64,000 nt of DNA, from NCBI GenBank assembly GCA_022494885.1, contig JAGVSM010004549.1:1-64000 (forward strand), given 5' to 3'. Every line of letters begins with the position of its first letter. Within the stretch, counting starts at the first letter, position 1. This document shows, piece after piece, positions 1 through 10,464 of the stretch. Position numbers and translations under genes: made by a program. Source of the stretch: Micrasema longulum. Its lineage: Eukaryota; Arthropoda; Insecta; Trichoptera; Brachycentridae. The notes beneath the pieces were generated by a model. It did not search any database. It was not told the origin of the DNA and saw only the letters and a list, made by a program, of their open reading frames with translations.

Positions 1-1000
1 AAAAAATAAATAATATTTTATTACCGCCCTTACAAGGTTATGTTGTTGAATTTTGATGAAGTGTCAAATGTGACCTATTAAATTGGCCCTACTATGGTTT
101 GGTTTTTTGTTTTGGATTTGCAGTAGAATTTTGGATTTGTAAACAGAATAACGATGCTTCGTCGCCATAGACAAAACGGATCGGCGTGTTTTTTTCATAG
201 CGATAGTTGAAAGACCGGCAATCGATTAGAGCTACTTTCTATCCTGAAAAAATACATCATTACAACAGAAGAACTATTATTGATAAACAACAAAACCATT
301 TTTTTTTTTTTTAATTTTCTTACCTCTGAATATAGAAGTTTTCTTTTATGAATTTATATGCTTCTTACGGTACAGTTTATTTGATGAATATAAGGGTTTA
401 AGTAGACCGGGAAATATTTGCGATGTTCTAGAATCTCTCTCTATCAGTCGACTGTTTGTATAAAATCAAGAATCAGGGTATTTACTATATTTACTCTTGT
501 CCTAACAGGACACAATACATAGCCACGAAGGGAAGAAAACTAACTTACTTAACATATGGATGGACACACAAAATCACAAGTCTGTGTGCACAAGTCGAAC
601 AAACAGTATTCCATCTTAGCTAATTATTTTATTTATAAGGTTTCCCTCGTCTCTGATTGCGTAGAATATAATAACTCAAATATCAACTTACTCTATCTCA
701 GTCAACAGAAATTCAACACCTAATCCATATTATATTCAGACCAGATTTAGGGAATAATAATTATTACGTCTTTTATAATAATTTGTACAGTACCAAAATA
801 AACAGTTATGTGGCATTTCGTATACAATAATATTTATTAATTTTATTCGAATGTTTGTTATCTTGTTTTGTTCTTATTTTTTCATTCTTTATAGTATGTA
901 TATAAAGAAGTGTATTTATTTTCTTCTTTATCAACATTGAAAGGTATTTCAAAACTTACTGATAACGTTTTTAAGAAGGAATATACAATACAATACGAAT
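1..1000. other. AT-rich non-coding sequence
   Basis: No coding frame, SINE box or inverted repeat was recognised. With 1150-1520 and 1580-2385 it forms the left edge of the window. The overlapping opposite frames at 1769-2137 and 1846-2052 match no family I know. Confidence 0.5.
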
Positions 1001-1001
1001 C

Positions 1002-1150
1002 AGGTTGTGGTCCCGTGGCTAGTTTCTCGGACTCACGGACCAAAGGTCCGTCGTTCAAATCCCACTCTACCCCAACTTGATTCCATTTTCTAATAGTGAG
1101 TTATTTACAACTCGTTGACAATGGCCCTCAAAATAAAATATTTGGGTTAA
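1002..1150 (+). mobile_element. tRNA-derived SINE, family 3
   Basis: GGTTGTGGTCCCGTGGCTAG and the B-box-like GTCGTTCAAATCCCACTC are followed by TTCCATTTTCTAATAGTGAG and CAACTCGTTGACAATGGCC, then AAAATAAAATATT. The same order, inverted, occurs at 24622-24732. Confidence 0.65.
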
Positions 1151-2386
1151 TTATAAGAACGCAAATATTTCTTTTTTCAAAAAAAAATTTAAAATTTGGT
1201 AAAAGTATTTTCTTTTAATTATTTAATTATTATTTATTATGATTAATCTCACCCTCGTCTTCTGTTAAAAATTTTCTCTAAAAACCTAGATTTCCAATAT
1301 CTATATTATTTTTATTTTTTTCTCCATGGACTCCCTAAACGTTTTCTTTGTCTGTTATTAGTTATTGCTTTGAATTATTTATATATATTTTTTTCATACT
1401 TGAGACTTTTTAAATGTGTATAAAAATAAACGAAAACTGAATTGAACTATTTAAATTTTATAATTTTCAAGATTTGCACATACGCAAAATATTTGTTGAA
1501 AATTTATTAAAAATCTAATAGCGTCAGGGCCGCGATTATGAACGGATATCTTCATCGTTATATTATACTGAGGCGGTATAAACTAATATCGATATTTATC
1601 TACGAAAGTATGTATATTTGTATGAAAATTCCATGTATCTTCGTCGGTAACCTTAAATTTGATTTTACTTGACAGAGAAAATTGAATATAAATTTAAACA
1701 TCCCATCAGAATACGTACCCAGGTAAAAATATCACGTCTTTGAAATATATTCTGCTATTCTAACCACCATGTTTTTATTTCAACATTCATATGTTTTAAA
1801 CAGATGTTGGAAGTTTGATCAAATAATATTCACGTATTTTTGCCTTTATTTTTTGCTCAGCGCTTCTCCATACTGTTTCCTTACATGGAACTTATATTCA
1901 ATATTCCAATCTTCCTGTCGACCTCCCGTTATATGCAGAAAAACTTCTCTACACCTGATTATATTTCTCGGGTTGCACATAAATCTCAGTTCTCGGGTCC
2001 CAAACACTGACCCGGCAAATTTTCGACTAAATATTATTTTCTTACCCATCATTGAAAAATTGTCCTTTCATCTCCAACATAATTTATGCATAATAAATTA
2101 TATCGTCTCGGGGTTCAGGACAAACGATATTTCGTGAGGCTGTTGGAAAAAATTATGTTATTTTGTTTAAATTATGATAAATAGCGTCTTTTCGGGTCAA
2201 GTAATTTTAGAAAGAGTGTTAGCTTTGCTTAAGCAGGTTTTTTGTATAATTCGAAACTCTTCTGAATTTGAATGGCGGTCGAATAATTGATTTATTAATT
2301 CTGAACACGCACATAATATGCATGGTTAATCTCGCTTTAAATTATATCATTTTTTAAATTAATGTTTAAATCACTAACTTTATAAT

Positions 2387-2649
2387 CGGCCTCGTGGTGT
2401 AATGATCAGCGCACCTACCTACCATAAAAGAGGTCTCGAGTTCGATTCTTGACATGGTTGACATGAAATATTTATTTGAAAGGGTGTTTTAACACTAGAA
2501 TATTTCATAGTCCCTGGACTGGTACCTGAAGCGTAAGACTGATTACCTTACCTTCATGTTACAAAATTGATCGAGATATGCTGCGATTAGTGTATCAATC
2601 CAGTGCCCTATGCACCATTAGGTGCAGAAACGGAATGATGATGATGATT
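2387..2649 (+). mobile_element. tRNA-derived SINE, family 1 (GATGATGATGA tail)
   Basis: Starts CGGCCTCGTGGTGTAATGAT, an A-box-like head, with a B-box-like GAGTTCGATTCTTG 46 bp later. The body contains GTCCCTGGACTGGTACCTGA and GCGTAAGACTGAT. The 3' part has GCACCATTAGGTGCAGAAA and ends in ATGATGATGATGA. Shared body and tail with 37427-37690 and 13975-14232 define the family. Confidence 0.78.
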
Positions 2650-2884
2650 AATTTTATGGTTTTCCTTGTTAAATAATATAAACAAATATTATCTGCGTAA
2701 AATCACTACGTATATTTAATCTGCCGACCGGTTTTAGATCCCGAAGTGATTTTTATACAAGGTAACTTATCCACGTATCCCCCACCATTGTTCGTTTTTT
2801 AGTATACTTTTTTTACACGTTTTTTTTATACGGAGTATTAGCGTGAAACCACTATGTAAAAAGAGGTTCCGGTCTCCGGTGTAC

Positions 2885-3745
2885 ATGTACAGTGTCCCAA
2901 AAGAAAGTTTTTTTTCATTGGATCTCTGCTTTAATGCAGCAGCTCGAAGGGGAACGTAACAAATGTCAATCGATAGTCCCGTCCCGTCTTTAAGAACTCA
3001 GTCATTATGTAACATTTCGTTCGTTGACTAGACCTTGCGTTCTGTGTGCGAGAGTTTTACAAAAAAAAAGACTGTGGCGCAGAGAAAATTCTGCAGTCAT
3101 CGTGGTTTGCGTAACATTGAAGATGCGCCATGTCATCAGGAGATGGATTAAAAAGATTGAAGAAAACACTTCAATAATAGATAAACCTAAGTCCGGCCAA
3201 CCGGGCGGGGTCATCACGAAGTGACAAAAACGTGGAAAGTGCAAATCGGTTTATTTGTGCTACTTTGGACCTTTCCATTTGTAAGCGTCAATTCAGAACG
3301 TAATGTGGAAATGTTGAACCATTTTTTGGTACCTGAACTGCAAAACTTACTGATTATAATCAAAGAGCATGGTTTCGCGGTTTCAGCAGGACGGAGCAGT
3401 CACACACATCCGCCACAAATTCGTATTTTTTTTCTAACAAATTGTTCATCAGAAGAGGTGCCATTAATTATTGGTATCCACGCAGTCTTGATTTGACCTC
3501 TGTGGACTTTTTCTTTTGGGGATATCTAAAATCGAAAGTTCACGTGAATAAACCAAGTTCTCAGGTGCAGTTGAACGAAAATATTCCGAATGAAATAGCA
3601 GCCATTACAAAGACTACGTGCCGAGCCGTCCTGAGGAATTTCAATGTTCGTTTAGATAAGTGCAACGAGAGAAAAAGATTGCATTTAGGTGACATTATCT
3701 TTATAAAAAAAAATCCTTAAATTTATATTTTAATAATTAATAAAG
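2885..3745 (+). mobile_element. Decayed IS630/Tc1/mariner-type transposon (DUF4817-like HTH)
   Basis: The first frame, near 3024-3223, reads RRENSAVIVVCVTLK and MRHVIRRWIKKIEE followed by DKPKSGQPG. This matches the helix-turn-helix plus K-S-G-x-P linker of insect Tc1/mariner-related transposases. Downstream, 3442-3717 carries NYWYPRSLDLTSVDFFFWGYLK, corresponding to the family's W-P-x-R-S-P-D-L-T-P-x-D-F-F-L-W-G block with the catalytic region's third acidic residue. The frames are offset and interrupted, so it is inactive. A possible 5' terminus is CAGTGTCCCAAAAG at about 2890; no matching 3' inverted repeat was found. Confidence 0.75.
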
Positions 3746-5584
3746 GTTTTTTGATGTACGTCTCTCTTATAATTATACCGCCATATCTTTCTTTCGAGAC
3801 ACCTAGTATTATGAAATATTTTCCATGCTTTAAACAATTTCATGAAAGCGGAAGATACTTCTAGTAATACAAACGCCATGAGTTCTCTTGCATTAAACTC
3901 CAGAGTATTGCGTCTATCATTGTTAAGATGCAACGGTGCATAATTATTTTCTTTAGTGCAGAATACTGTGAATATAAAGTTGAATATTGTGCATTACGTA
4001 TTACTCACGCCTGCAAGGAAAATGTTGTTTGATTTCAAGACCTTTTCTTCATTTACACGTCAGTATAAATAATACGTTTCACACCAGCTAGACTGGAAAT
4101 TTTGTAAATAAGTTTTTAGTATTATTATTATTATGGATAATTTATATTGCGCCATTTTCGTAATATTCAAGGGCGCTTTACAAAGTGATTACGTAAAGAA
4201 ATAAATTTAATTTTAACTTTTTCAATGTGTAATTTAAGCAAAACAATTTACTTTGTTATCACACGCAACGGATTTATTCAAATGATTTAGAGAACGAGTG
4301 GGCTCAAAGTTTTTTCCGAAACATCACTTCACTCTCACAGATTCGCACCTCTGCTGGGAGAGCATTCTATGCCGTAGGGCCTAGAAAGGGCGTAGAAAGA
4401 ACAAAAGAAGTATGTTCTGTTTTGATGGTTGATTTCCAAAATATATAAAGACAAAAACATAATTATATAAAACATAATTATATCTCGCTGGATGTAAATT
4501 ATGTTTTGGGCTAATTTTGTCTTTCTAGGAGTTCAAAAACATAAATAAGTATTGTATTTAAATGCATTATTTACCTTCCCTTTCGAGACGACATAGTACT
4601 ATTAAGCGTTTTGTCCAGATGTTTGTTAAATTTATATGTTTAATAATAATAATAATAATAATCATAGTCTATTAACAAAATAACAATTACTTTATCTACT
4701 ACATACACATTTAGATAATAGATTTCTCTGGATCATGTCCAGTCTGCCTAACTAGGTACAACCTGTTTTAAGGCAGACATTTTTTATTTTTTTTTGTTTT
4801 TGTAATAATTTTTGTTATTCCTGTTCTTGAATAATATGCGTGCTTCCATTCTGCATTATGTTGTATCCCAACTCAACACAGGACTCCTTGTGTATTTTTG
4901 TATACATAAATAAATAAATAAAAACAAGGAAATGCTATTCCGACAGAATTTCCAGTACTAAACATGAGACAAATATACGTTTAAATTGTTCTACGACACT
5001 TCCACGAGAAACCTGACAGACATAATGATAGATAACAAATATATTACTCTAGACAAAGACAAAAAAGAGTTCTTCTACTACCAAAGACAAAAACAAATTA
5101 CGGACAAAGACACTACAATTTTCTGGCACATATACTTTTTTTTTTAAGTATGAAGATACCGGAGAGCAAAATAAATAACAATGTATGTAAGATTTATAAA
5201 TTTAATATGTATGTATCTTATATTTTTTAAATTTTAACTATGTTTTACAATTCGTATAAATTGGCTACGGCCGTTAGTAAATATATTTTTTTAATAAAAA
5301 AACTCTAGTTCACAAATGAATAGCTAAATGGTTTAGAAAGGAAGCTGCGGAATATATTTTATATGTCAAGAGTATAATTTGTGTTTTTCTGAAAGTCTTT
5401 TCATTTTTTTATCTTTTCTTTTTATTTTCATTTTCTTATTTCTTTTAAAAATTGTACATTAAATTATAATTGTAATTGATTTCAAAGTAAAGTAATGTAA
5501 TAAAAAAAACACTGGCACTCCGGAACGTGCTTATGGGGTGGGGTCAGTGGGGTTGCTACATCCACAGATTAAATAACAAATAAA
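3746..5584. other. AT-rich non-coding sequence with minor repeats
   Basis: Apart from the GCGCC-type repeat at 4126 I see only simple tracts (TAA at 4642, TAAA at 4908). A moderately GC-rich piece at 4325-4395 (CACCTCTGCTGGGAGAGCAT) may be a retroelement fragment. No gene. Confidence 0.45.
4126..4190 (+). repeat. Dispersed repeat end with GCGCC and GGGCGC motifs
   Basis: ATTATTATGGATAATTTATA, TTGCGCCATTTTCGTAATAT and CAAGGGCGCTTTACAA recur inverted at 26135-26200 (CAGCGCCCTCGAGATGATAT, AAATGGCGCCATATAAATTA), and the first part again at 11212-11246 (TATTATTATGGATAATTGAT). It is probably the 3' end of a retroelement. Confidence 0.55.
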
Positions 5585-6190
5585 TTAACATATTACAACA
5601 GAGATGAAGAACATTTTAAAGAAGGTAATATAGAAGTCAAGGCATCTACAGGGCTTATGACCTGTCATTGGCTGGTTTAAGTGGTCACTTTACACACTGT
5701 GTAACATTCACCATTCTGCCCATATTGGAACATCTATATTCCTTCAATTCTTTCATCTGTTGATGTTTGTGAAGTTAAAGAGCTGAAACCTTTATTTATG
5801 CGGGTGAGATTCATCTAATTGAATTATTCCACCTACATACTAGGCAACGCCTGAAAATATTATTTTTCAATTTCTATACTTCTTCATGGACCAGGTAATT
5901 TATCAACAATATTTTGAGTTTGTCCAAATTTTTGTAGACAAGGACTGGATTCAACTCCCTGGGGAACTGTTAACATTAACATATTACAACAGAGATGAAG
6001 AACATTTTAAAGAAGGTAATATAGAAGTCACGGCATCTACAGGGCTTATGACCTGTCAATGGCTGGTTTAAGTGGCCACTTTACATATCTTCATCTCTGT
6101 TGTAATATGTTAATTTAAACAGCTCCCCAAGGAGTTGAATCCAGTCCTTGTCTACAAAAATTTGGACAAACTCAAAATATTGTGAACAAA
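5585..6190. repeat. Foldback repeat family A: two adjacent copies
   Basis: The block 5588-5790 (ACATATTACAACAGAGATGA, GGGCTTATGACCTGTCATTG, CACTTTACACACTGTGTAAC) recurs at 5980-6085. The second copy is bounded by ACAATATTTTGAGTTTGTCC at about 5908 and its inverse GGACAAACTCAAAATATTGT ending at about 6186. It therefore has terminal inverted repeats of over 60 bp (including GTAGACAAGGACTGGATTCA). No coding capacity; the short frame at 5886-6071 is a shadow. Confidence 0.8.
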
Positions 6191-6699
6191 TAAATATTTA
6201 AATGTAATATATATACATTTTTTTAAAACTGTAGCGGTATTTGTGTTTAATTCGTTGGATAATTGAAACAATAAAAAAACATATATACACATTTTTTAAT
6301 CGATATTGACGTTCTATATTCTCAAAAAAAAAGAAGACTTAGAGATGTATTTTATCATTAAAACATTCTTATGGACACGATGCGTGACACTGCGTCGAAT
6401 TTACTAAAATTTCATATAAAGTTGGATAAACGTAAGACCACAAATACATTATTTATTAATAAAATAAATAAAACAACTTTGTTTTTAACCACCAACTTTT
6501 TTTTCTCCACCGACCGATTTCAAAGCAAATAAGCTTCTTCGTTAAGGTTTACGTAACTAATGAATTTATTCCTATTTTATTTTTATCATTTTAACTAAAT
6601 ACTACAAGTGGACACAATAAATCAAGTATTTTTTTCTTACAAGGGTGGTAATTTGATATCAATTTCTTCGAAGTATTAATGATTGAAATATGTTGCGAC

Positions 6700-6855
6700 C
6701 GAGGGAAAATATTTTTAAAGGGGGAATATGGAAGTATTTACGCGGCCTATGACCTGTAATCGAATGGTTTATGTGACCACTTTACACTCTGTATAACATT
6801 AGCCACTATGCTTATTTTTATACATCCATATTTCCTCAACTCTTCCATCTGATTA
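6700..6855 (+). repeat. Foldback repeat family A: diverged fragment
   Basis: Contains GGCCTATGACCTGTAATCGA, TGACCACTTTACACTCTGTA, CATCCATATTTCCTCAACTC and TCTTCCATCTGATTAC in the family order. More diverged than the copies at 5.6-6.2 kb. Confidence 0.65.
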
Positions 6856-6859
6856 CTTT

Positions 6860-8285
6860 TATTCCTAATTTTTATTAGTACGCGCACAAAACCCAAAAGC
6901 AATATTTTCGATCGGTTTTTTTACTGAAAAATACTTTAACCTGTTAAATAATCTTGGAAAGTAAAAAAGTTTATGTTTTGGGATTTACGAGTCAGCAGAT
7001 TCGGTACTTGTAGGGTTTTGATTAAAAATATCACGAGTCTCCGAATAAAGAAGTAACCTTGTATAAACATTAAAAGTTACACATTTTGCCCAGCTTGGGT
7101 GTAATCCGCGAGCTTAATTTATTAAGAGTTTTACATACAAATTAAGTACACAATATTATTTTCTTATGTCTACATTAAACAAGAAAACGCTGACAGAAAA
7201 TGACAGAAAATTGTTTTAGTGGTTTATTATTACTTAAAACGTTATTAGGCCGGCTTTGCATATTAAGAAAGAAGTTATAAAAAACAACTTTTTCGATTTC
7301 ATGCGAAATTGCTTTTCTTGGCGCGATATCGGAAAACTTCTTTAATAATGTAAATGAAGAATGTCTAGAAATGGTACATAAATTGAGGGGGTAGAACGTG
7401 TGTATAAATACATCCATAAATAAGGTTTTCAATTTAGTATCAGTCGTTCGGAAAAGACTTCAATATTACTTTATTATTTTTGTCTGTTTTGTGATGTGAG
7501 ATAAGGCACCCATTTGCGATTTATTTTATTAGGACGCGATACCAAAGTTTTATGTCCTGTCTAAGAAATCACTCTCTTTTTATGGCGACTATTATTTTGT
7601 CAAAAAATATTCATTTCAATAATAATAAAAGTTTTGATGGCTGCTTAAGTAAGGTTTTTTTAAAATACATAAAATACTAAATAAATATTTTAGGCGCCGC
7701 ACTCTATGTTGTATTTTGGTTTAACAACCGAATAAAAAATGGCGGCTACGTTAGATTTTCGACGGCGCGGCCATCCAAATTCACCATTTTGGAAATATTT
7801 AACTATGTGTTAAACGAATCGTTTACTATCACTTGTTATTCAATATAAATATTTCTCCTAACCTTAGCTCTTTTTATAGCTTTCAATTTTGTTCATACTG
7901 AGAAAAGTGTTCGATTTTATTTTATTGTTAATGACTACAGATATTAAGATTCAATTAAAATAATAAAGTATATTTCGTTTGTAACATACCATCATGAAAA
8001 TATTTAACTTCATTTACCCAGCAGAACGTTTAAAATTAATTCATTAATTTGTAATTGCTACACAATTTAGTAGATATTATTTTCATCAAGTCAATATTAC
8101 AATACACCGAACAAGTATTACGTTCACGTCACAGGTAATTTATGTAATTAAAAAAATGTTCATCAATATTGATTTAAAAAAATAATATCACACATTTTTC
8201 ATACATACATAAAACAGTAAAGAAAAATCGTAATATTGATGTGAAACCGTTTTTTTTTAAATTAAGAAAATCGAAAAGCATTGCG
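6860..8285. other. AT-rich non-coding sequence
   Basis: The 85-codon minus frame at 7175-7432 is not recognised and lacks coding character. A GC-richer patch at 7735-7780 (ATGGCGGCTACGTTAGAT, TTCGACGGCGCGGCCATCC) might be a transposon end. Otherwise nothing seen. Confidence 0.45.
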
Positions 8286-8289
8286 TTTT

Positions 8290-8345
8290 TATAACAGACT
8301 AGCGGACCCAATAGACGTTGTCCTGCCCGAACGTTGGCTTGCCTG
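8290..8345 (+). repeat. Short dispersed-repeat motif (ACTAGCGGACCC type)
   Basis: ACTAGCGGACCCAATAGACG followed by TTGTCCTGCCCGAACG stands out in GC from its surroundings. It resembles a phrase I know from insect dispersed repeats. A comparable motif in inverse orientation (GAGCTGAACCCGACGATGCT) lies at 33253, also beside the THAP-like repeat. Confidence 0.4.
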
Positions 8346-8584
8346 CTATTATCTGGTTGAACAAACGTTTTTTCGTAAATAAGGACATGCGTTATTTATT
8401 TTGGTCTTTTTTGAGCTATTTATAAATTCGTAATAAGGGTAAATTTTTCGTTTTATCTTCTCATCTATCGACTGAGAGTCCTAGTTGTGCTCAAATCATG
8501 ATTGTGCAAAAAACACTGCTCTAATGCCGTAATACAGGAAGAAAATACGGGAATACGTATTAATGAAGAAAAGTCCAACCACGT

Positions 8585-9010
8585 TTTACCCTGAGCCTTC
8601 TAGAATTACTCCACTCATCTCATGCTCTACGCGAATTTAGTCATTCTTTAACCGTAAGGCGTGTTTTGATGTGATCTTGACATTTAATTCTATGCCAAAA
8701 TATATGAAAAGAGAAATGCCTGATTGTAAAGCGTGCAAAAACTGCCTGGATAAAAGGAAAAAGACTTTTCATTGATAAGCAGGTACTTTTTTATGATTGA
8801 ATTCCAAAACTAAAAAGTATTAATATTCAAATACTGATTTTAATTAGGTACTTAGGTACTAGGTAGGTACTTGTTAACGGTTAAATTCCAAAACATGAAA
8901 TAATTATTCCCAAATATAGAATTCTTTTTGCAAATGTTAAACTCTGCGCTACAGTGATGCATTTTGTGTATAAATCCGTTTTTCAAAAATGTTTCAAATG
9001 ACAGTAAACA
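8585..9010 (+). repeat. Dispersed repeat with THAP-like frame, copy 1
   Basis: It matches 33805-34250 along about 430 bp: TAGTCATTCTTTAACCG, CTTGACATTTAATTC, TAGGTACTTAGGTACTAGGT, AGAATTCTTTTTGCAAATGT. A frame at 8725 reads MPDCKACKNCLDKRKKTFH and stop, resembling the start of a THAP zinc finger (M-P-x-C-x-x-x-C-x-N). THAP domains occur in P-element-type transposases, so a non-autonomous relative is possible but not shown. Confidence 0.5.
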
Positions 9011-9129
9011 TTATTTAAGCATTACAAAAATCCATTAAAAATATGTAGAAATTAAGAAATTGTAAGGAAATTAATCAATTCAGTATCCATTAAAAATAAT
9101 TGTTGTTAGTAAATGCTAACTTTTTTAAC

Positions 9130-9360
9130 ATACCAAAAAACAATATCCTCCGAATTTTCCCATGTATGCATTTTAGTCGAATGCAACCCTGGAAGTTCGA
9201 TGAAAAACACATATTCGGTCCCAACTTTTTTTCTGATGAACATATTGAAGATATTATTATTTACAAACCTATTTCACGTAAGTTAGATAATTTTGCAAAA
9301 ATCGCATGTAAATTTGTCCAGTAGCTATTGAGTCTCTAAAGGACAAACATACATACATTC
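9130..9360 (+). repeat. Dispersed repeat 3' end with ACATACATACATT tail
   Basis: The open frame 9100-9324 covers TATCCTCCGAATTTTCCCAT, CTGGAAGTTCGATGAAAAAC and GATGAACATATTGAAGATAT. It ends AAAGGACAAACATACATACA then TTCGTTTTTATAAATTT. The tail form is common at ends of insect dispersed repeats. No protein family is recognised in the frame. Confidence 0.45.
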
Positions 9361-10290
9361 GTTTTTATAAATTTGGATTTAGTTTTTTCTTAACCTTTTT
9401 TAGCAATAACACTCAGAATTCTGACTGATAAAAGGTAGCTCTACATAATCCTATCAGCAGAACCCAGTATTACCAAAACTCCGCCAACCACAATATTAGT
9501 TCGGTTTCTTTTGGGTACGCCTTTGTTAACTCCCGGACATTATCTGCTTACAGTTTCACTTGTCTATTTCGCCTTTTTTCACATGTTTTTTTAATTACCT
9601 AGTTATATAATTAATGTACATTATAATTGGCAGTAGTGCTGTATTGTACATTTAAATAAATAAATAATCAGCATTTGATGTCTGAACTACTGACTCGAAA
9701 GGATTCACAAGAGTTGGCAGCCAATTAAAAATCATAGATATTGTTTATTGATGTCGTTTGCTCCATCTAAGGAGCGGATATGGAATTAAAATATATAAAA
9801 AAATTATGACTCGCATATAACTGTTTTTTATGTAAATGTCCACAGTCCACACATTGGTTAATATTTTATTTTTTTTAAACTTCAGTTCTTTGTCAATTTA
9901 GATGTGGTTCGGAATTATTATTATGATTTGATTTTGATGTTTTTAATTAAACAATATAGTATTATCGCGATATGATTCGATGTTCGATCATCTATCTCGT
10001 CTTCATATTATTTAATTACATTGATTAATTTTACAATTACGTTTAATTAGAATTAGAATAACTAACATGATATTTATTTTTCAATGAATTTACAATTTAG
10101 AAGTTAAAAGTAACATATTAGATCGAAGGTTGTCGGCGCGGAAAATACAACGATTTCTCTTGTATTTTCCTTTTATACCGTTTTGACACCGCCCTCTCTG
10201 TCGGTCTTGTATATTGACACAAAATAATTAGCATTGTGAGTAATTAATTTAACTGGCAATTTGACTAAAGTTGACTGTTTTTTTATCCAG
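9361..10290. other. Sequence upstream of transporter exon A
   Basis: Intronic, because exon A begins within a split codon. AT-rich with no exon-like segment; searched for the missing N-terminal transporter exon without success. Confidence 0.5.
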
Positions 10291-10464
10291 CCTGCATGGG
10301 AGGTCTGAGTGTTGGAGTTTCGTTATCAGTGGCTCCACTGGTGGTAGCCATCTGCAGAAGGAAGTCCACTCGCCTTACTGCGGTCCTGGGCGGTCTCCTG
10401 CTGGCCTTGGCTTGTCTCTTCACCTCCTTCGCTGTCCAGCTGCATCAAGCCGTTATTAGCTATG
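10291..10464 (+). CDS. Transporter exon A (helices 3-4 region)
   Basis: The exon is preceded by a pyrimidine-rich tract ending TTTTATCCAG and followed by the donor GTAAGG. It enters with two bases of a split codon and leaves with one. It reads CMGGLSVGVSLSV then a basic CRRKSTRL turn and a second hydrophobic stretch. This is the usual SLC16 pattern of helix, short R/K-rich cytosolic turn, helix. GC content is clearly above the flanks. Because the entry phase is 1, an upstream coding exon must exist. Confidence 0.88.

Noticed and set aside
1769..2137. 122-codon plus-strand frame with an overlapping minus frame
   Set aside because: Neither strand resembles a known family and the AT composition matches flanking non-coding DNA. 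The minus frame (LRFMCNPRNIIRC...) could be transposon-derived, but I cannot support it.
1..10290. Possible N-terminal exon of the transporter upstream of exon A
   Set aside because: I looked for a segment encoding the D-G-G-x-G-W type helix 1 motif followed by a donor in phase 1 and found none. The exon probably lies before the window, but a very diverged exon cannot be excluded.
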